Shown here piece by piece: positions 1 through 9,561 of a stretch of DNA of 64,000 bases. Location of the stretch: assembly GCA_945612235.1 (NCBI GenBank), contig CALZAE010000001.1, positions 32,614 to 96,613 of the forward strand. Direction: 5' to 3'. How positions within the stretch are numbered: position 1 is the stretch's first letter; every line of letters begins with the position of its first letter. This DNA comes from an uncultured Gammaproteobacteria bacterium. Its GTDB lineage: Bacteria > Pseudomonadota > Gammaproteobacteria > Pseudomonadales > Pseudomonadaceae. A program made the translations under genes and the position numbers. The notes beneath the pieces are model-generated. The model was not told where the DNA came from. It saw only the letters and a program-made list of their open reading frames with translations, and searched no databases.

Positions 1-827
1 TGTTTTTCCCAGTCAACTAGGAGACCGCCCCAACCAAACTCCAGATCAAATCCGGATGGCGTTTTCATATAAAAAGAAGTCATTTTGTCGTTCAGATGCT
101 GACCTAAAGTGGCCGACAACGGCACACCGTGGGCTTCACGGCGGTCATGCGCACGACCTACTTCGGTCATGCTGTCCACTTCAACCATCATGTGCACGCA
201 TTTGCTGGGCACATCGTATTCGGCAATCGCCAAACTGTGATGGCGCGCATTGCCGCAATGCATAAAGTGGATGCGTGTTACATCAGCATCAGGAGCTGGA
301 CGGAAATTAAAGATATCGGATTTACGAAAACCCAACACATCACGATAAAACGCAGCACATTCATCAAAGTTAGGCGCCGGCAGCACGGTGTGACCTAAAC
401 CCATGCCATCGGTCACAAAGCGCGGTACGCCTTGCGGAGAGACAAATGGCTGACAACCTGAGATATGACCCCAGCTCAACTCGTGACGGTTACCGGCTGG
501 ATCAGCCAGGCAGGCAATGGCTTGCACACCACGCGACACACACAGCGCGCGATCACCTAACTCGTAGCTGACGCCCTGCTCTTCTATATGCTTGAGCATG
601 GCGGTAAAGTCTTCCTCACTGCCCAGCTCCCAACCGGAAGCCAGGTACACATCAGTGGCACCCTCTTGTACTAAAATACGAAAAGGACGCTCGTCCATTT
701 TAACGCGCAGCGATCCGTCGGCTTCGGTCGTCGTCATCATGCCCAACACTTCTTCAGCGTAGTGGCGCCAAGACTCAAGACTCTGAACTTGGGTGACGAT
801 ATAACTCAATGATTGAACAGTGCTCAT
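1..827 (-). CDS. hsaC: Extradiol dioxygenase, HsaC/TesB/BphC type (C-terminus cut by window edge)
   Basis: This frame stays open to the window edge; 275 codons are visible from an ATG at 827 preceded by GGAG. The translation is a two-domain type I extradiol dioxygenase. The Fe(II) ligands expected for BphC/HsaC are visible as H146 (in GLGHTVLP), H212 (in CVHMMVEV) and E263 (in DLEFGWGG). BphC-like enzymes are about 290-300 residues, so only a short tail is missing. In the steroid 9,10-seco pathway this enzyme opens the catecholic A ring (DHSA, the HsaAB product) by meta cleavage, and HsaD then hydrolyses the product. Assignment to the steroid branch rather than biphenyl rests on the neighbouring hsaA, hsaB, hsaD and kstD genes. 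Operator-like site A (896-913) lies 68 nt upstream. Confidence 0.9.
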   Translation of the reverse strand, partial: MSTVQSLSYIVTQVQSLESWRHYAEEVLGMMTTTEADGSLRVKMDERPFRILVQEGATDVYLASGWELGSEEDFTAMLKHIEEQGVSYELGDRALCVSRGVQAIACLADPAGNRHELSWGHISGCQPFVSPQGVPRFVTDGMGLGHTVLPAPNFDECAAFYRDVLGFRKSDIFNFRPAPDADVTRIHFMHCGNARHHSLAIAEYDVPSKCVHMMVEVDSMTEVGRAHDRREAHGVPLSATLGQHLNDKMTSFYMKTPSGFDLEFGWGGLLVDWEK

Positions 828-895
828 TATAATTATTCTCCTGATACACCTAATTTTAGGACTGTTTCGATTATTGCGTGAACGCCCCAATTGCT

Positions 896-913
896 CATCG
901 TCCATTGAGACTA
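896..913 (-). promoter_or_regulatory. Operator-like site A, upstream of hsaC
   Basis: On the minus strand it reads TAGTCTCAATGGACGATG, 68 nt before the hsaC ATG. A -10-like AATAAT begins exactly 20 nt after the element. It is one of eleven related elements in the cluster (consensus TAGTCYnnnnnGACGATG). Function as an activator site is inferred. Confidence 0.7.
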
Positions 914-949
914 ATGTTTTTTTGACGAGCAACCACGCGGGTTTAAGGC

Positions 950-984
950 AAAAAAAAGCCGTCTGGCTTACGCGTAGACGGCTT
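950..984 (-). terminator. Rho-independent terminator after the DUF35-MaoC gene
   Basis: Stem arms GCCGTCT (958-964) and AGACGGC (976-982) are followed on the minus strand by a run of T (plus-strand A run 950-957). It ends the thiolase-like / DUF35-MaoC operon. Confidence 0.8.
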
Positions 985-1028
985 AAAAAGGGAGTTGCAT
1001 TCCAGGTGAAACCTAAGCTTTGAAACTC

Positions 1029-1970
1029 TTACATATAGAGGATAATCAAGTCATTAATCACGGCTGGACGCTCTTGCCCAACCACGTGAATATTCATCTC
1101 AAGTACCATCTGAGTACCGCTACGTACTTTCTCAATGGACTTCACACGCGCACGCGAATGAATCAAAGAGCCAGCGGGCACCGGTGATGGAAAACGCAAA
1201 CGCTGAGAGCCGTAGTTGACCATATTGGTAAAACCTGTGATCTCAAAACCTAAATCCAACTGCAGCTTAGAGGTCAGCACTTGCACCAAAGCACCATGGG
1301 CAATCGTGCCGCCAAAGGGACCTTCTTTACGCGCACGCTCAGGGTCAGTGTGAATCCAGTAATTGTCACCTGATAATTCAGCAAACTGATTGATCATCGC
1401 CTGATCCACCAACAGCTGATTACTCCAAGGGCTGAACTCCTCTGAAACCAAGGCTTGCAAGCCTGCCTCATCGGTCAACGCCACTTGACGCGCAGGTGCT
1501 GCATCGGTATCCACTGCAGGCGCTTCAGGCTGCTGCGGCACTTCATCTAATTCAACTAAGTCGACATTTGCTCCAGTAAAGCGCAACAACACTGTGCCGT
1601 CTTCGCTGACGCGGGCACGCACAGGTTTAACGCGCATACCGATTTCAATATCGCTTTCTTGCAAACCCACCAAAGTGGTGTTCACACGCACACCTTCATC
1701 GAGCTCTACCACAGCCAACAATTGCGGCTCGGGACCGGCAAACTCAGGCAAAGTTGGTATTCTGGCCACAGTATAGGTGTACAACGTACCCGCACCTGTC
1801 ACCTCACGAAACTCAACTTGATCGGACAAACAATGCGAGCAGTGACGACGTGGATAAAAGGTCCACTTGGCACATGCACTGCAATGCTGCAGCAAAATTT
1901 TGCCTGCTTTCAAGCCATCCCAAAAAGGAGCAGAGATAGCTGTCTGTATCGGCATAGGTTTATTTGACAT
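1029..1970 (-). CDS. DUF35 (zinc ribbon/OB-fold) fused to MaoC-like hydratase domain
   Basis: The protein has 313 residues. The N-terminal half (about 1-140) is a DUF35 acyl-CoA-binding module with a rubredoxin-like zinc ribbon, C30-x2-C33 and C44-x2-C47, followed by an OB fold. After a Pro/Ala-rich linker (about 143-165), the C-terminal half (about 170-313) is a hot-dog MaoC domain with the hydratase-type residues D202 and H207 in SGDNYWIH. In Mycobacterium the side-chain hydratase ChsH2 carries the same two domains in the opposite order, and its DUF35 part binds the aldolase Ltp2. The gene starts 2 nt after the stop of the thiolase-fold gene, so the two are surely co-transcribed. I infer an enoyl-CoA hydratase coupled to retro-aldol cleavage of a steroid side chain; the substrate is not visible. 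Confidence 0.8.
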   Translation of the reverse strand: MSNKPMPIQTAISAPFWDGLKAGKILLQHCSACAKWTFYPRRHCSHCLSDQVEFREVTGAGTLYTYTVARIPTLPEFAGPEPQLLAVVELDEGVRVNTTLVGLQESDIEIGMRVKPVRARVSEDGTVLLRFTGANVDLVELDEVPQQPEAPAVDTDAAPARQVALTDEAGLQALVSEEFSPWSNQLLVDQAMINQFAELSGDNYWIHTDPERARKEGPFGGTIAHGALVQVLTSKLQLDLGFEITGFTNMVNYGSQRLRFPSPVPAGSLIHSRARVKSIEKVRSGTQMVLEMNIHVVGQERPAVINDLIILYM

Positions 1971-1972
1971 GT

Positions 1973-3184
1973 TTATGCTCCCTCAAGAATCAGTGCACCC
2001 TGCTCACTCATGACGCCGCCAGTACCGGAGACGAACACTCGATCACAGTTTTTCAATTGACGCTCACCGGCCTTACCACGAATCTGATCAAAAGCCTCAA
2101 TCACCTGCGAGAAGCCACCGGCCGATCCCGCCTGACCAAAGCTGAGCTGACCACCATGGGTATTGACAGGGAAGTTACCTTTCCAAGTCAGATCATTCTC
2201 AAGAATAAAGCGCATACCTTCGCCCTTCGGACAAAAGCCTGCATCTTCTAAACTGAGCAACACGGTAATGGTGTAGCAGTCATAAATCTGCGCGGCATTC
2301 ATATCCGACGGCTTCAAGCCCGACATTTCAAAGGCGCGACGCGCTGCTGGACCGACGGGTGTTTCTGTCATGTCTGGCGAATAGGTGGGTGACTTATAGC
2401 CTAAACGCTCACCGAAACCTGTGATATGTGCACCACGGTTACGTGCACGTGCGGCGACTTCTTTGGAAGCTACAATCACTGCAGCACCACCGGCGACGGG
2501 CATGACAATTTCCAACACGCGCAATGGATCAGCGACCATGCGGCTATTGAGCACATCTTCAATGCTCAAAGGTTTGCCATGGAAAATCGCATTGGGATTG
2601 GCTAACGCATTGGTGCGCTGATCCACGGCAATCTTCGCCATAGCGCGCTCATCGTAGCCATATTGCGCAGCATAACGCTTAGCAATCATGGCATAACCGG
2701 TATTCTGACCTAAGTGGCCATAGGGTAAATCAAACTCAGCTTCTGGCGCACCAAATGCGGTACTGTGACCACCAAAACGCATGGCACGTGCCATGGCTGC
2801 AGGGTCTTCATCACGCCCAAAAGGCGCCATACGCATCGGCAACACACAGAGCACCGCTTGACACAAACCCATCTCAATTGCCGCAGCGGCACGCCACACC
2901 ATACCCACAGGGGTGGTGCCGCCCAAATCCACAACTTCAGCAAAGTTGACAGCAATACCGAGATACTCAGCCGCCATCGCCGGAACAAAGACCGAGGCCT
3001 CATGAAAATGTGGACCGTTAATCACCAAGCCATCCAAATCACTGGCTTGCAGACCCGCATCATCCAAGGCTTGTCGAGCTAGATCCGCCACCTGTTCCAA
3101 GTGAAACATTTGCGGGGCTTCAGAGTATTTTTGTGGTTTGTACTGCGCAGCACCAACAATTGCTGCTTCTCCTTTCCATCCCAT
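1973..3184 (-). CDS. SCP-x/Ltp2-like thiolase-fold protein, probable side-chain retro-aldolase
   Basis: The protein has 403 residues when started at the ATG at 3184, which has AAGGTG upstream; a GTG at 3193 is also in frame. It has the non-decarboxylating thiolase fold of SCP-x lipid-transfer thiolases, including a C-terminal NTHGGQLSFG stretch and VSGTGGVMSEQGA near the end. At the place of the usual nucleophilic cysteine (about residues 84-94) it reads VVDLGGTTPVG, so that cysteine is missing. Ltp2-type steroid aldolases also lack it and cleave beta-hydroxyacyl-CoA side chains by retro-aldol chemistry. Pairing with a DUF35 protein directly downstream fits this. Operator-like site B lies 72 nt upstream. 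A true thiolase role is unlikely but cannot be excluded from sequence alone. Confidence 0.8.
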   Translation of the reverse strand: MGWKGEAAIVGAAQYKPQKYSEAPQMFHLEQVADLARQALDDAGLQASDLDGLVINGPHFHEASVFVPAMAAEYLGIAVNFAEVVDLGGTTPVGMVWRAAAAIEMGLCQAVLCVLPMRMAPFGRDEDPAAMARAMRFGGHSTAFGAPEAEFDLPYGHLGQNTGYAMIAKRYAAQYGYDERAMAKIAVDQRTNALANPNAIFHGKPLSIEDVLNSRMVADPLRVLEIVMPVAGGAAVIVASKEVAARARNRGAHITGFGERLGYKSPTYSPDMTETPVGPAARRAFEMSGLKPSDMNAAQIYDCYTITVLLSLEDAGFCPKGEGMRFILENDLTWKGNFPVNTHGGQLSFGQAGSAGGFSQVIEAFDQIRGKAGERQLKNCDRVFVSGTGGVMSEQGALILEGA

Positions 3185-3256
3185 GTAGAGCACCTTTTTT
3201 ATAGATATTATCTGCTATCTTTCTGCATCTTTTTTACAAGACTGCAGACCATCACT

Positions 3257-3274
3257 CATCGTCCAAAAGGCCTA
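3257..3274 (-). promoter_or_regulatory. Operator-like site B, upstream of the aldolase operon
   Basis: On the minus strand it reads TAGGCCTTTTGGACGATG, 72 nt before the ATG at 3184. A -10-like TAAAAA starts 20 nt after it. The left half-site deviates (GGC for GTC). Confidence 0.6.
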
Positions 3275-3390
3275 GAGTCAAACACTTATTTAACACAAAA
3301 TCATTCTCACTGGACAACCTACACTGCAACAGCAGCTTACTTGATTCCATACAGCCCAGTTCTGCAACTTGAGTGATCTAAACCCGGCAA

Positions 3391-3421
3391 ACAAAAAAGC
3401 CCACGCATTGGCGTGGGCTTT
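3391..3421 (-). terminator. Terminator after the first DUF1329 gene
   Basis: Perfect 10-bp stem AAGCCCACGC (3397-3406) / GCGTGGGCTT (3411-3420) with loop ATTG and a T run on the minus strand. Confidence 0.85.
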
Positions 3422-3451
3422 AGGTACCGCAAGGTTAACAACTATGACAAA

Positions 3452-4828
3452 TTAGCGACCCTGAGCACGTAGACGATCAGGTGTGTAGTCACTTTTCTTT
3501 TGATCGCCCTTGTTAATAATCGAGCTGATACGACGCTCGTTCGTCAAGTTATAACCCACATAGTCACCCGTGTTGAGATCATGATAGAACGAAGCACCTG
3601 ATCTCCACGCACTCATATCTGGGTGGTAGATGGTGTTAAGGAAAGCAAACTTCCACAAGTTACCACGGGTATCGTAGTTATCCGCCATCACTGCATGCCA
3701 AGTATCTTCATCAAGGTAAAGACGACGCTTACCATAGAGGTGACGACTGGTCTCTTTCAACGTAGCTTCCAAGATCCACACGCGACGCAATTCATAGCGA
3801 ATATACTTAGGATCAGCATGGTTAGGTGTTAATAAGTCTTTGTACTTCAGATCAGCCACTTCGGTTTTGTAGCCGTTAGCAGGAATAAAGACTTCTTTTT
3901 TACCTTTCAACTCCCAATTATAACGATCTGGCGCACCGTTAAATAAACGGTCTTCATCAATGGTCATGGTACCGTTACTACCACCCAGCGACTGATCATA
4001 ACCGTAACCTGGCGCCAAACGCACACGACGTGTCCCCGCGTTGTAGGACCATGCAGTACGTGACGAAGTTAGATAGTTATAGGGCTCGTGAGCCATAGAA
4101 GTATTACCGCTGTCGCGTGTTGGCAACACAACTTCAGTACGGCACATGGCTGAAATACCGTCTTTTGAATGCGGCGTTACGTTGGGGTCATTGGATAAGG
4201 CTAGGCACTTACCATAGGAACGGCCATAACCGTAAGAACCACCAGCACCGACAGTCACGATGTCACGCGTACTTTCTTCAGTCCAATCACGGTAAGGCAA
4301 TTGGTGATTCCATAACGCTTCCATCGCAGTTTTTGGAATTGGGAAAGGGTTGTGACTAATACCGTCAATACCATAACCATCATCTACAACTTTGGCTGTC
4401 AGTGCGTTTTCTTTAGCGCGCTCACAGACAAACTCTGGGTAACGGAAATCACGGTGAGTCGGGTAGACTTCCATGCGATAGGTATCGGGGTACTTTTCAA
4501 ACATCGCCTTCTGCCCTTCAGACAGTTTATCAGCGTGTTCTTTATAGTTTGCAGCGGTCAAAACCAAGCGTGGCTTTTCATCTGCATACGGATCGATGGG
4601 GTGATCACCACTGTGCGGCTTAATATTCCAGCCCGGTACTTTACCTAGGTACTTACCGGTGTACTCAGGAATCGTACCTGCTGCGTTACCTGCCTGCTCA
4701 GCACCAACACAGGTTAATTCATTACCCAGCTTTGCGGCTTCTTCAGCACTGACCGCTGCAAAAGCTGCAGAAGGCAAAGCTAAAACAGAGGCGATTGCAA
4801 GAGCCATACTAGCGCGACGATATATCAT
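3452..4828 (-). CDS. DUF1329 family exported protein (LolB-like fold), copy 1
   Basis: The protein has 458 residues and starts at the ATG at 4828, with GGAG 9 nt upstream. It begins with a signal peptide (MIYRRASMALAIASVLALP, cleavage near AFA). The rest is the DUF1329 family, known to occur next to DUF1302 outer-membrane proteins in degraders of steroids and other hydrophobic compounds. The family is thought to have a LolB/LppX-like lipid-binding fold and to act in the periplasm or at the outer membrane. It is the last gene of the minus-strand unit acyl-CoA synthetase / metallo-hydrolase / DUF1302 / DUF1329. It is paralogous to the protein at 19007-20386 (shared ELTCVGAEQAGNAAGTIPE-like start and GKRRLYLDEDT motif). 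A role in steroid uptake is inferred. Confidence 0.85.
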   Translation of the reverse strand: MIYRRASMALAIASVLALPSAAFAAVSAEEAAKLGNELTCVGAEQAGNAAGTIPEYTGKYLGKVPGWNIKPHSGDHPIDPYADEKPRLVLTAANYKEHADKLSEGQKAMFEKYPDTYRMEVYPTHRDFRYPEFVCERAKENALTAKVVDDGYGIDGISHNPFPIPKTAMEALWNHQLPYRDWTEESTRDIVTVGAGGSYGYGRSYGKCLALSNDPNVTPHSKDGISAMCRTEVVLPTRDSGNTSMAHEPYNYLTSSRTAWSYNAGTRRVRLAPGYGYDQSLGGSNGTMTIDEDRLFNGAPDRYNWELKGKKEVFIPANGYKTEVADLKYKDLLTPNHADPKYIRYELRRVWILEATLKETSRHLYGKRRLYLDEDTWHAVMADNYDTRGNLWKFAFLNTIYHPDMSAWRSGASFYHDLNTGDYVGYNLTNERRISSIINKGDQKKSDYTPDRLRAQGR

Positions 4829-4912
4829 TATTATTATCTCCAACTCTTATTTTTTTTAAGCCCAGTGTTTTATTCATTTAATACACTGGGCCCTGCTCGC
4901 ATATATCAGGTA

Positions 4913-6553
4913 TTAGAACGAGTACTTGGCTGAGAAGCTCAACTGATCACGGTCAGTTAACTGACGGTTTCTTCTCTCGCTGGCCTCACCCATATAAGCC
5001 ACATAGGTACCATTGAGCTCCAAGTTACCTAAACGCTTGAAGGTTGTACCCACTGACAAGCGGCGGTCACCTTGTCCACCACCGATAGCACCTTGCAAAG
5101 GTGTTTTACCGTCAATTACATGCGAGAAGCTCACTGGAACCGATAAATCCCAACCAGAGAAAATGCCTGGATAGCTCAAAGCAACTTGCGCTGTATAAGC
5201 GGTAGCACTCTTCGTTTGGTAAGCACCTTTTTCGTCATACTCATATTTACTATACGACTTGCCACCTTCATGGATCGCGTCCACACCCGTAGCGCGCACA
5301 TGCACAATTTCACCCAACAACGTAGTACCACGTGCCCAAGGCATATCGCCCAGGGTATGAACAAAGCTGACTTGAGCCTGATACCCTTTACCACGAGTAG
5401 CCTCAGCACTATATTTCCCATCAGCGCCTGGGGCTTTTAACACTGAAACTGGCGCACCATCACGATAAGAGACTTCACCGGACACCTGCGTATCGCCAAT
5501 ACGTGTTGAGACGCTGGCACCAGTTAACTTGATGTTGTCGAAATAATTAATTTTATAACTGCCGGGCACCGTTGTAGTTAAATCACCGGGAACTAATTGA
5601 TAAAAATCAGCTAACTCAACCCCAGAAGGGTTCTTATCGTGATAGTTGATATGAAAGACCGAAAACTCCCAGTCAAAGTTCGGTCGAACCGTGGCGCGCA
5701 CACCGTACTGCCCGCTACTTTTCGGCTTCTTCTTTCCTGCGTATGCACCGATACCACCGAGCGCCACGAAGTCTGGTCGAGGACCAATCATATTTACTGT
5801 AGAGAGATAACTGCCCACTGGGCTTAGCTCATTGGGTAACCACTCATACTGATAATAAGCAGACAAGCCAAACAGCGGATTGATGTTCCAGTCCACCGAC
5901 ACTTGCCCGGTAGGTAACAAGATTTCCTTGGTTTCAGTACCTGGCGTACTGGATTTAACCACGTCAACAGGCCCTTGCGCACCGTTTACGCCTGGGTAGA
6001 ACAAGCCCTCCCCCCACGACACCACATGACGACCACCTTTAAGCGCTAAGTACTGATCAGACGGCAGTTGAATATCAGTAAATACATAGGCATCTAGGAA
6101 ACGAGTACGGCCACCGCTGTAATACTTAGCGCCACTGCTGAACTCATCAACCTTACCGCCGTGGTGAACCGGCTTTCTGTTATCATTTGAGCGGTGATAG
6201 ACATCATCGTAGAATGTTGTACCGCGTACCACACCACCCCACTCACCCCAACTGCTATTGGTGTTGGTATAGACCAACTCACCCAAGGCACCAACACGGT
6301 GCGTGGTTAAGGAGCCACGATCAAAGTTGCGGTTACCTTCAGCGCCCAGCAATTTTTTGTCTTGTTTCTCCATCCGAACACCAAGCCCGTAACTTGTGGT
6401 CAAACTCCACTTTAAGTTCGCGCCATGATCGAATTGGATGGTTTCCCCAGCATGGGCCATCGATGCCACACCGGCTGCAACTGCAGCTACGAGAGTGGTC
6501 TTGACCAATCGATTAAGATGAAAGATAGAGCCTTTGTTCTTATTGTTACTCAT
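4913..6553 (-). CDS. DUF1302 family outer-membrane beta-barrel protein, copy 1
   Basis: The protein has 546 residues from the ATG at 6553, which has GGAGAG 5 nt upstream; the longer frame to 6586 has no better start. It has a signal peptide ending at SMAHA. The mature part has alternating hydrophobic/aromatic strands and a C-terminal phenylalanine (FSAKYSF), as expected for an outer-membrane barrel. DUF1302 proteins are usually encoded with DUF1329, as here (84 nt downstream). I infer a porin or uptake channel for a hydrophobic substrate. The second copy is at 20403-22031. Confidence 0.85.
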   Translation of the reverse strand: MSNNKNKGSIFHLNRLVKTTLVAAVAAGVASMAHAGETIQFDHGANLKWSLTTSYGLGVRMEKQDKKLLGAEGNRNFDRGSLTTHRVGALGELVYTNTNSSWGEWGGVVRGTTFYDDVYHRSNDNRKPVHHGGKVDEFSSGAKYYSGGRTRFLDAYVFTDIQLPSDQYLALKGGRHVVSWGEGLFYPGVNGAQGPVDVVKSSTPGTETKEILLPTGQVSVDWNINPLFGLSAYYQYEWLPNELSPVGSYLSTVNMIGPRPDFVALGGIGAYAGKKKPKSSGQYGVRATVRPNFDWEFSVFHINYHDKNPSGVELADFYQLVPGDLTTTVPGSYKINYFDNIKLTGASVSTRIGDTQVSGEVSYRDGAPVSVLKAPGADGKYSAEATRGKGYQAQVSFVHTLGDMPWARGTTLLGEIVHVRATGVDAIHEGGKSYSKYEYDEKGAYQTKSATAYTAQVALSYPGIFSGWDLSVPVSFSHVIDGKTPLQGAIGGGQGDRRLSVGTTFKRLGNLELNGTYVAYMGEASERRNRQLTDRDQLSFSAKYSF

Positions 6554-6607
6554 GCTTACTCTCCAAATAAAAGATATGCTTGCCACATCTTTTTAGTCTC
6601 TTACTGT

Positions 6608-7699
6608 TTAAATATGAGTGACCTGCACCTCTACAGAACACTCATTACTAGCCAGCACACGCTGGTAGCGGTAACACTCCCCAATCAGTTGTCGTGTGAT
6701 GCGTCCCTCTTCCAGTAGTAAATTAAGATGTGCCAAGACCTCACCATTAGCGAGCAGCACATCAAACGATGAGCGCACACGTGGAAACATAAACCGCATC
6801 AGCTCATCCGCAGTTCGTGCCTCACACATATGCTCCAGTAACCGATCCAGATGACCCTGATGGTGCTCGGTTAATTGTTCTAAGCGATGGTGCAAGCCAT
6901 AAAAAGGCCGCTCATGCGCCGGCAGAACTAACACGTCATCTGAGACACAACGCAATCCTTGCAAACTGTCCAACCATTCTTTTAAAGGATTAGCGTCCGG
7001 CTCCGTCACCGTCACACAGACACTTGAAGTGATACGCGGCAAAACCTGATCACCTGAAATAAATAAGCCCGCTTGGCGGTTATACAAACATGCATGCTCA
7101 GGCGAGTGCCCTGAGGCAATCACCACTTCCCAATCGTGATGACCGATGCGCAACACCTGATTGGCTACTAAACGGTTGTAGCTTTCAGGTGCATCCTGCA
7201 CATAACTGCTGTCGCCCATCACGCTGAGCAAGCCCGATATATCTTCATCTGGCATACCGCTGTGGCGATAAAACTGGCTCATTTGCCAGCCCATACCACC
7301 CTCAGTCGATGGGCTAACAAACAACGCCTGATACTCACCGCGCGTCATATATACAGGGCACTGAAAACGATCCGCCAACCAGCCTAATGAGCCGCAATGG
7401 TCATAATGAAAGTGCGTGGCGATCACGGCTTTGACTGGCGCATCCTGCATCACTTCAGTAAAGACACGCTCCCATACATCACGGGTTTGTTGCGTGCCTA
7501 AACCGGTATCGACAATAACCCAGCCGTCACCATGCTCTAAAAGATACAAGTTGATGTGATCTAGACCAAAAGGTAGCGGCATACGCAGCCACACCACGCC
7601 TTCAGCGACCACCTGCCAATCTCCTCGCTCAGGTGGCGTTGTCCAAGGGAAGCTCAGCTCAAAATGCTTCTGTTCGGTCGGGGCTGGGTAATGTCTCAT
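6608..7699 (-). CDS. MBL-fold metallo-hydrolase
   Basis: The protein has 363 residues with the metallo-beta-lactamase signature THFHYDHCG (HxHxDH) near residue 115, further metal-binding candidates in SGHSPEH and PAHERPF, and a C-terminal helical domain of the type seen in glyoxalase-II-like or LACTB2-like hydrolases. Its ATG overlaps the stop of the upstream acyl-CoA synthetase gene by 4 nt (ATGA), so translation is coupled. In this context a CoA-thioester hydrolase or lactonase acting on a steroid intermediate is plausible. The substrate cannot be read from the sequence. Confidence 0.8.
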   Translation of the reverse strand: MRHYPAPTEQKHFELSFPWTTPPERGDWQVVAEGVVWLRMPLPFGLDHINLYLLEHGDGWVIVDTGLGTQQTRDVWERVFTEVMQDAPVKAVIATHFHYDHCGSLGWLADRFQCPVYMTRGEYQALFVSPSTEGGMGWQMSQFYRHSGMPDEDISGLLSVMGDSSYVQDAPESYNRLVANQVLRIGHHDWEVVIASGHSPEHACLYNRQAGLFISGDQVLPRITSSVCVTVTEPDANPLKEWLDSLQGLRCVSDDVLVLPAHERPFYGLHHRLEQLTEHHQGHLDRLLEHMCEARTADELMRFMFPRVRSSFDVLLANGEVLAHLNLLLEEGRITRQLIGECYRYQRVLASNECSVEVQVTHI

Positions 7700-9561
7700 G
7701 CACCACTCCCGACAAAAGGCGGCAACGCATTACGAGCCAGCACTTCATCACTGTAAGGGCTGTAGGTGTTGTGAATGTCATCTTTGATATACAAATCATC
7801 AGCAAAGCTGTCAGGGTTATAGCCCTCTTTTTGTAAATCAATTTTGCGATGCTTAAAGGTAGTGGTCATATCTGCCTGATACCCCACACGCAAAAACACC
7901 GGGCGCGCATAGTGCGGCAAACGCTCACACACAAACTGGTAAAAGGCTTGGGGATCAAACTCACAATCTGGCTGCATCACCACTTGCGCCATACCCGCAC
8001 GGCCTTCATGCTCAGGCACAGTTACACCATAGATATTGATGAACTCCATGCCGGCAAAATCACCTAATTCTGAAGCCACCTCTTGAGTGGAGACGTTTTC
8101 ACTTTTCCAGCGGAAGGTATCGCCCATACGGTCAACAAAATAACAGTAACCATTGGCGTCGTAGCGCAACAAGTCACCGGAGCTCCACCAAGCATCGCCC
8201 TTCTGGAACACATCTCTTAAAATTTTAGTTTCTGTGGCCGCAGCAGAGGTATAGCCTTCAAAGCGACCCGCACCGATCTCAGGCGAATCGACAATAAAAC
8301 CTACCGCTTCACCAATCTCTCCTGGCTGGCAATGCACATAGAAACCATTTTCATCACGCACATGCATTTGCGTTTCTGGATCGATGCGCAATAAGCGTAA
8401 GTTGGTTTTTTCCCAGTTCGGAATACGGCCACATGAGCCGATGTAGTTCTCAAGATTAATGGTTGAAGTATTCGCTTCTGTGGAACCCCAGCCTTCGTAT
8501 ACATCAAGCTGACCAAAACGCTCAACCCAGCGACGCCAACTGTCAGCCGTTAAACCCGCACCCAGCATGCAGCGCAATGAGTTGTTCTTTTCCTCAGGCG
8601 CTTCTGGACGATTTAATAAATAGCGGCAAATCTCGCCCACATATTGGAAAACCGTCACACCATGCGTGCGCACATCGGACCAAAAACGGCTGGCACTGAA
8701 TTTGCGACGAATCACAATCGAAGCGCCCGACGATAATGCAGTGGAGGCCACTGAGGTTGCTGCAGCACCGTGATACAAAGGTAAGCAGCAATAGAAGACA
8801 TCATTCGTATCAGTTTCGAGGGTAACTTCCATCACATTACCTGATGTCATCCAACGCATGTGGCTGTAACGTGCGGCTTTAGGTAAGCCGGTCGTACCTG
8901 ACGTGAAGATGTAAAGCATGTCATCTTCAGCGCGAATACCTGCACGTAATGCTGCATCAGGTCGAGCCGTTGAAGCACGCTCGACCTCAACAGAGAAATT
9001 ATGATCAAAACTAGCAAGCTGCTCAGCATCAGCAACGTTTTCAGCATCGGGGATCAACCACTGCGGCCACTCTTGTGTTTCAGGCGTTTCCAAAAATGGC
9101 GTAATACATTCCTCACCAACCAGCACAATTTTAGTACCCGTGGCTTGCAATACATGCGTCAACGGATTGCCTTGCAAGTGGTAGTTCACCAATGCTGATA
9201 CTGCACCGATCTTAGCGAGCGCGAACCAGCAAAAAAACAACTCTGGACGATTCTCTAAGGCGACCGCGCAGACATCACCAGGCTGAACTCCACGCGCAAC
9301 AAATGTATTAGCGTACTGATTAACGCGCTCATCTACTTCTTTATAGGTGTAGCTGCGATCACCATAAATCAGAAAAGGCCGATCAGAAAACTTGTCGACT
9401 TGGTCTTCAATGCGCTGTCCTAACGTATATAAATCGCTTGGCTTAATCTGCCCAGCAACCTTTGAACGTAAATCATGTTTTGCTTGAGCACGATCAACGA
9501 CTGGATGATGTACTGACTGATCACTATTTTTATTTTTATCGCATGAGTCAACGTTGAGCAT
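7696..9561 (-). CDS. Acyl-CoA synthetase, FATP/very-long-chain type
   Basis: The protein has 621 residues from the ATG at 9561, which has GGAGT 4 nt upstream; an ATG at 9576 lacks a good ribosome site. The AMP-binding P-loop YIFTSGTTGLPKAA and the motif YEGWGSTEAN identify the ANL superfamily. The overall pattern (ENRPELFFCWFALAKIGAVSALVN, WWSSGDLLRYD) is that of fatty-acid-transport-protein synthetases, a branch that also includes bile-acid and very-long-chain acyl-CoA ligases. I infer CoA activation of a steroid carboxylic side chain or seco acid. It is the first gene of a four-gene minus-strand operon behind site C. Confidence 0.85.
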   Translation of the reverse strand: MLNVDSCDKNKNSDQSVHHPVVDRAQAKHDLRSKVAGQIKPSDLYTLGQRIEDQVDKFSDRPFLIYGDRSYTYKEVDERVNQYANTFVARGVQPGDVCAVALENRPELFFCWFALAKIGAVSALVNYHLQGNPLTHVLQATGTKIVLVGEECITPFLETPETQEWPQWLIPDAENVADAEQLASFDHNFSVEVERASTARPDAALRAGIRAEDDMLYIFTSGTTGLPKAARYSHMRWMTSGNVMEVTLETDTNDVFYCCLPLYHGAAATSVASTALSSGASIVIRRKFSASRFWSDVRTHGVTVFQYVGEICRYLLNRPEAPEEKNNSLRCMLGAGLTADSWRRWVERFGQLDVYEGWGSTEANTSTINLENYIGSCGRIPNWEKTNLRLLRIDPETQMHVRDENGFYVHCQPGEIGEAVGFIVDSPEIGAGRFEGYTSAAATETKILRDVFQKGDAWWSSGDLLRYDANGYCYFVDRMGDTFRWKSENVSTQEVASELGDFAGMEFINIYGVTVPEHEGRAGMAQVVMQPDCEFDPQAFYQFVCERLPHYARPVFLRVGYQADMTTTFKHRKIDLQKEGYNPDSFADDLYIKDDIHNTYSPYSDEVLARNALPPFVGSGA

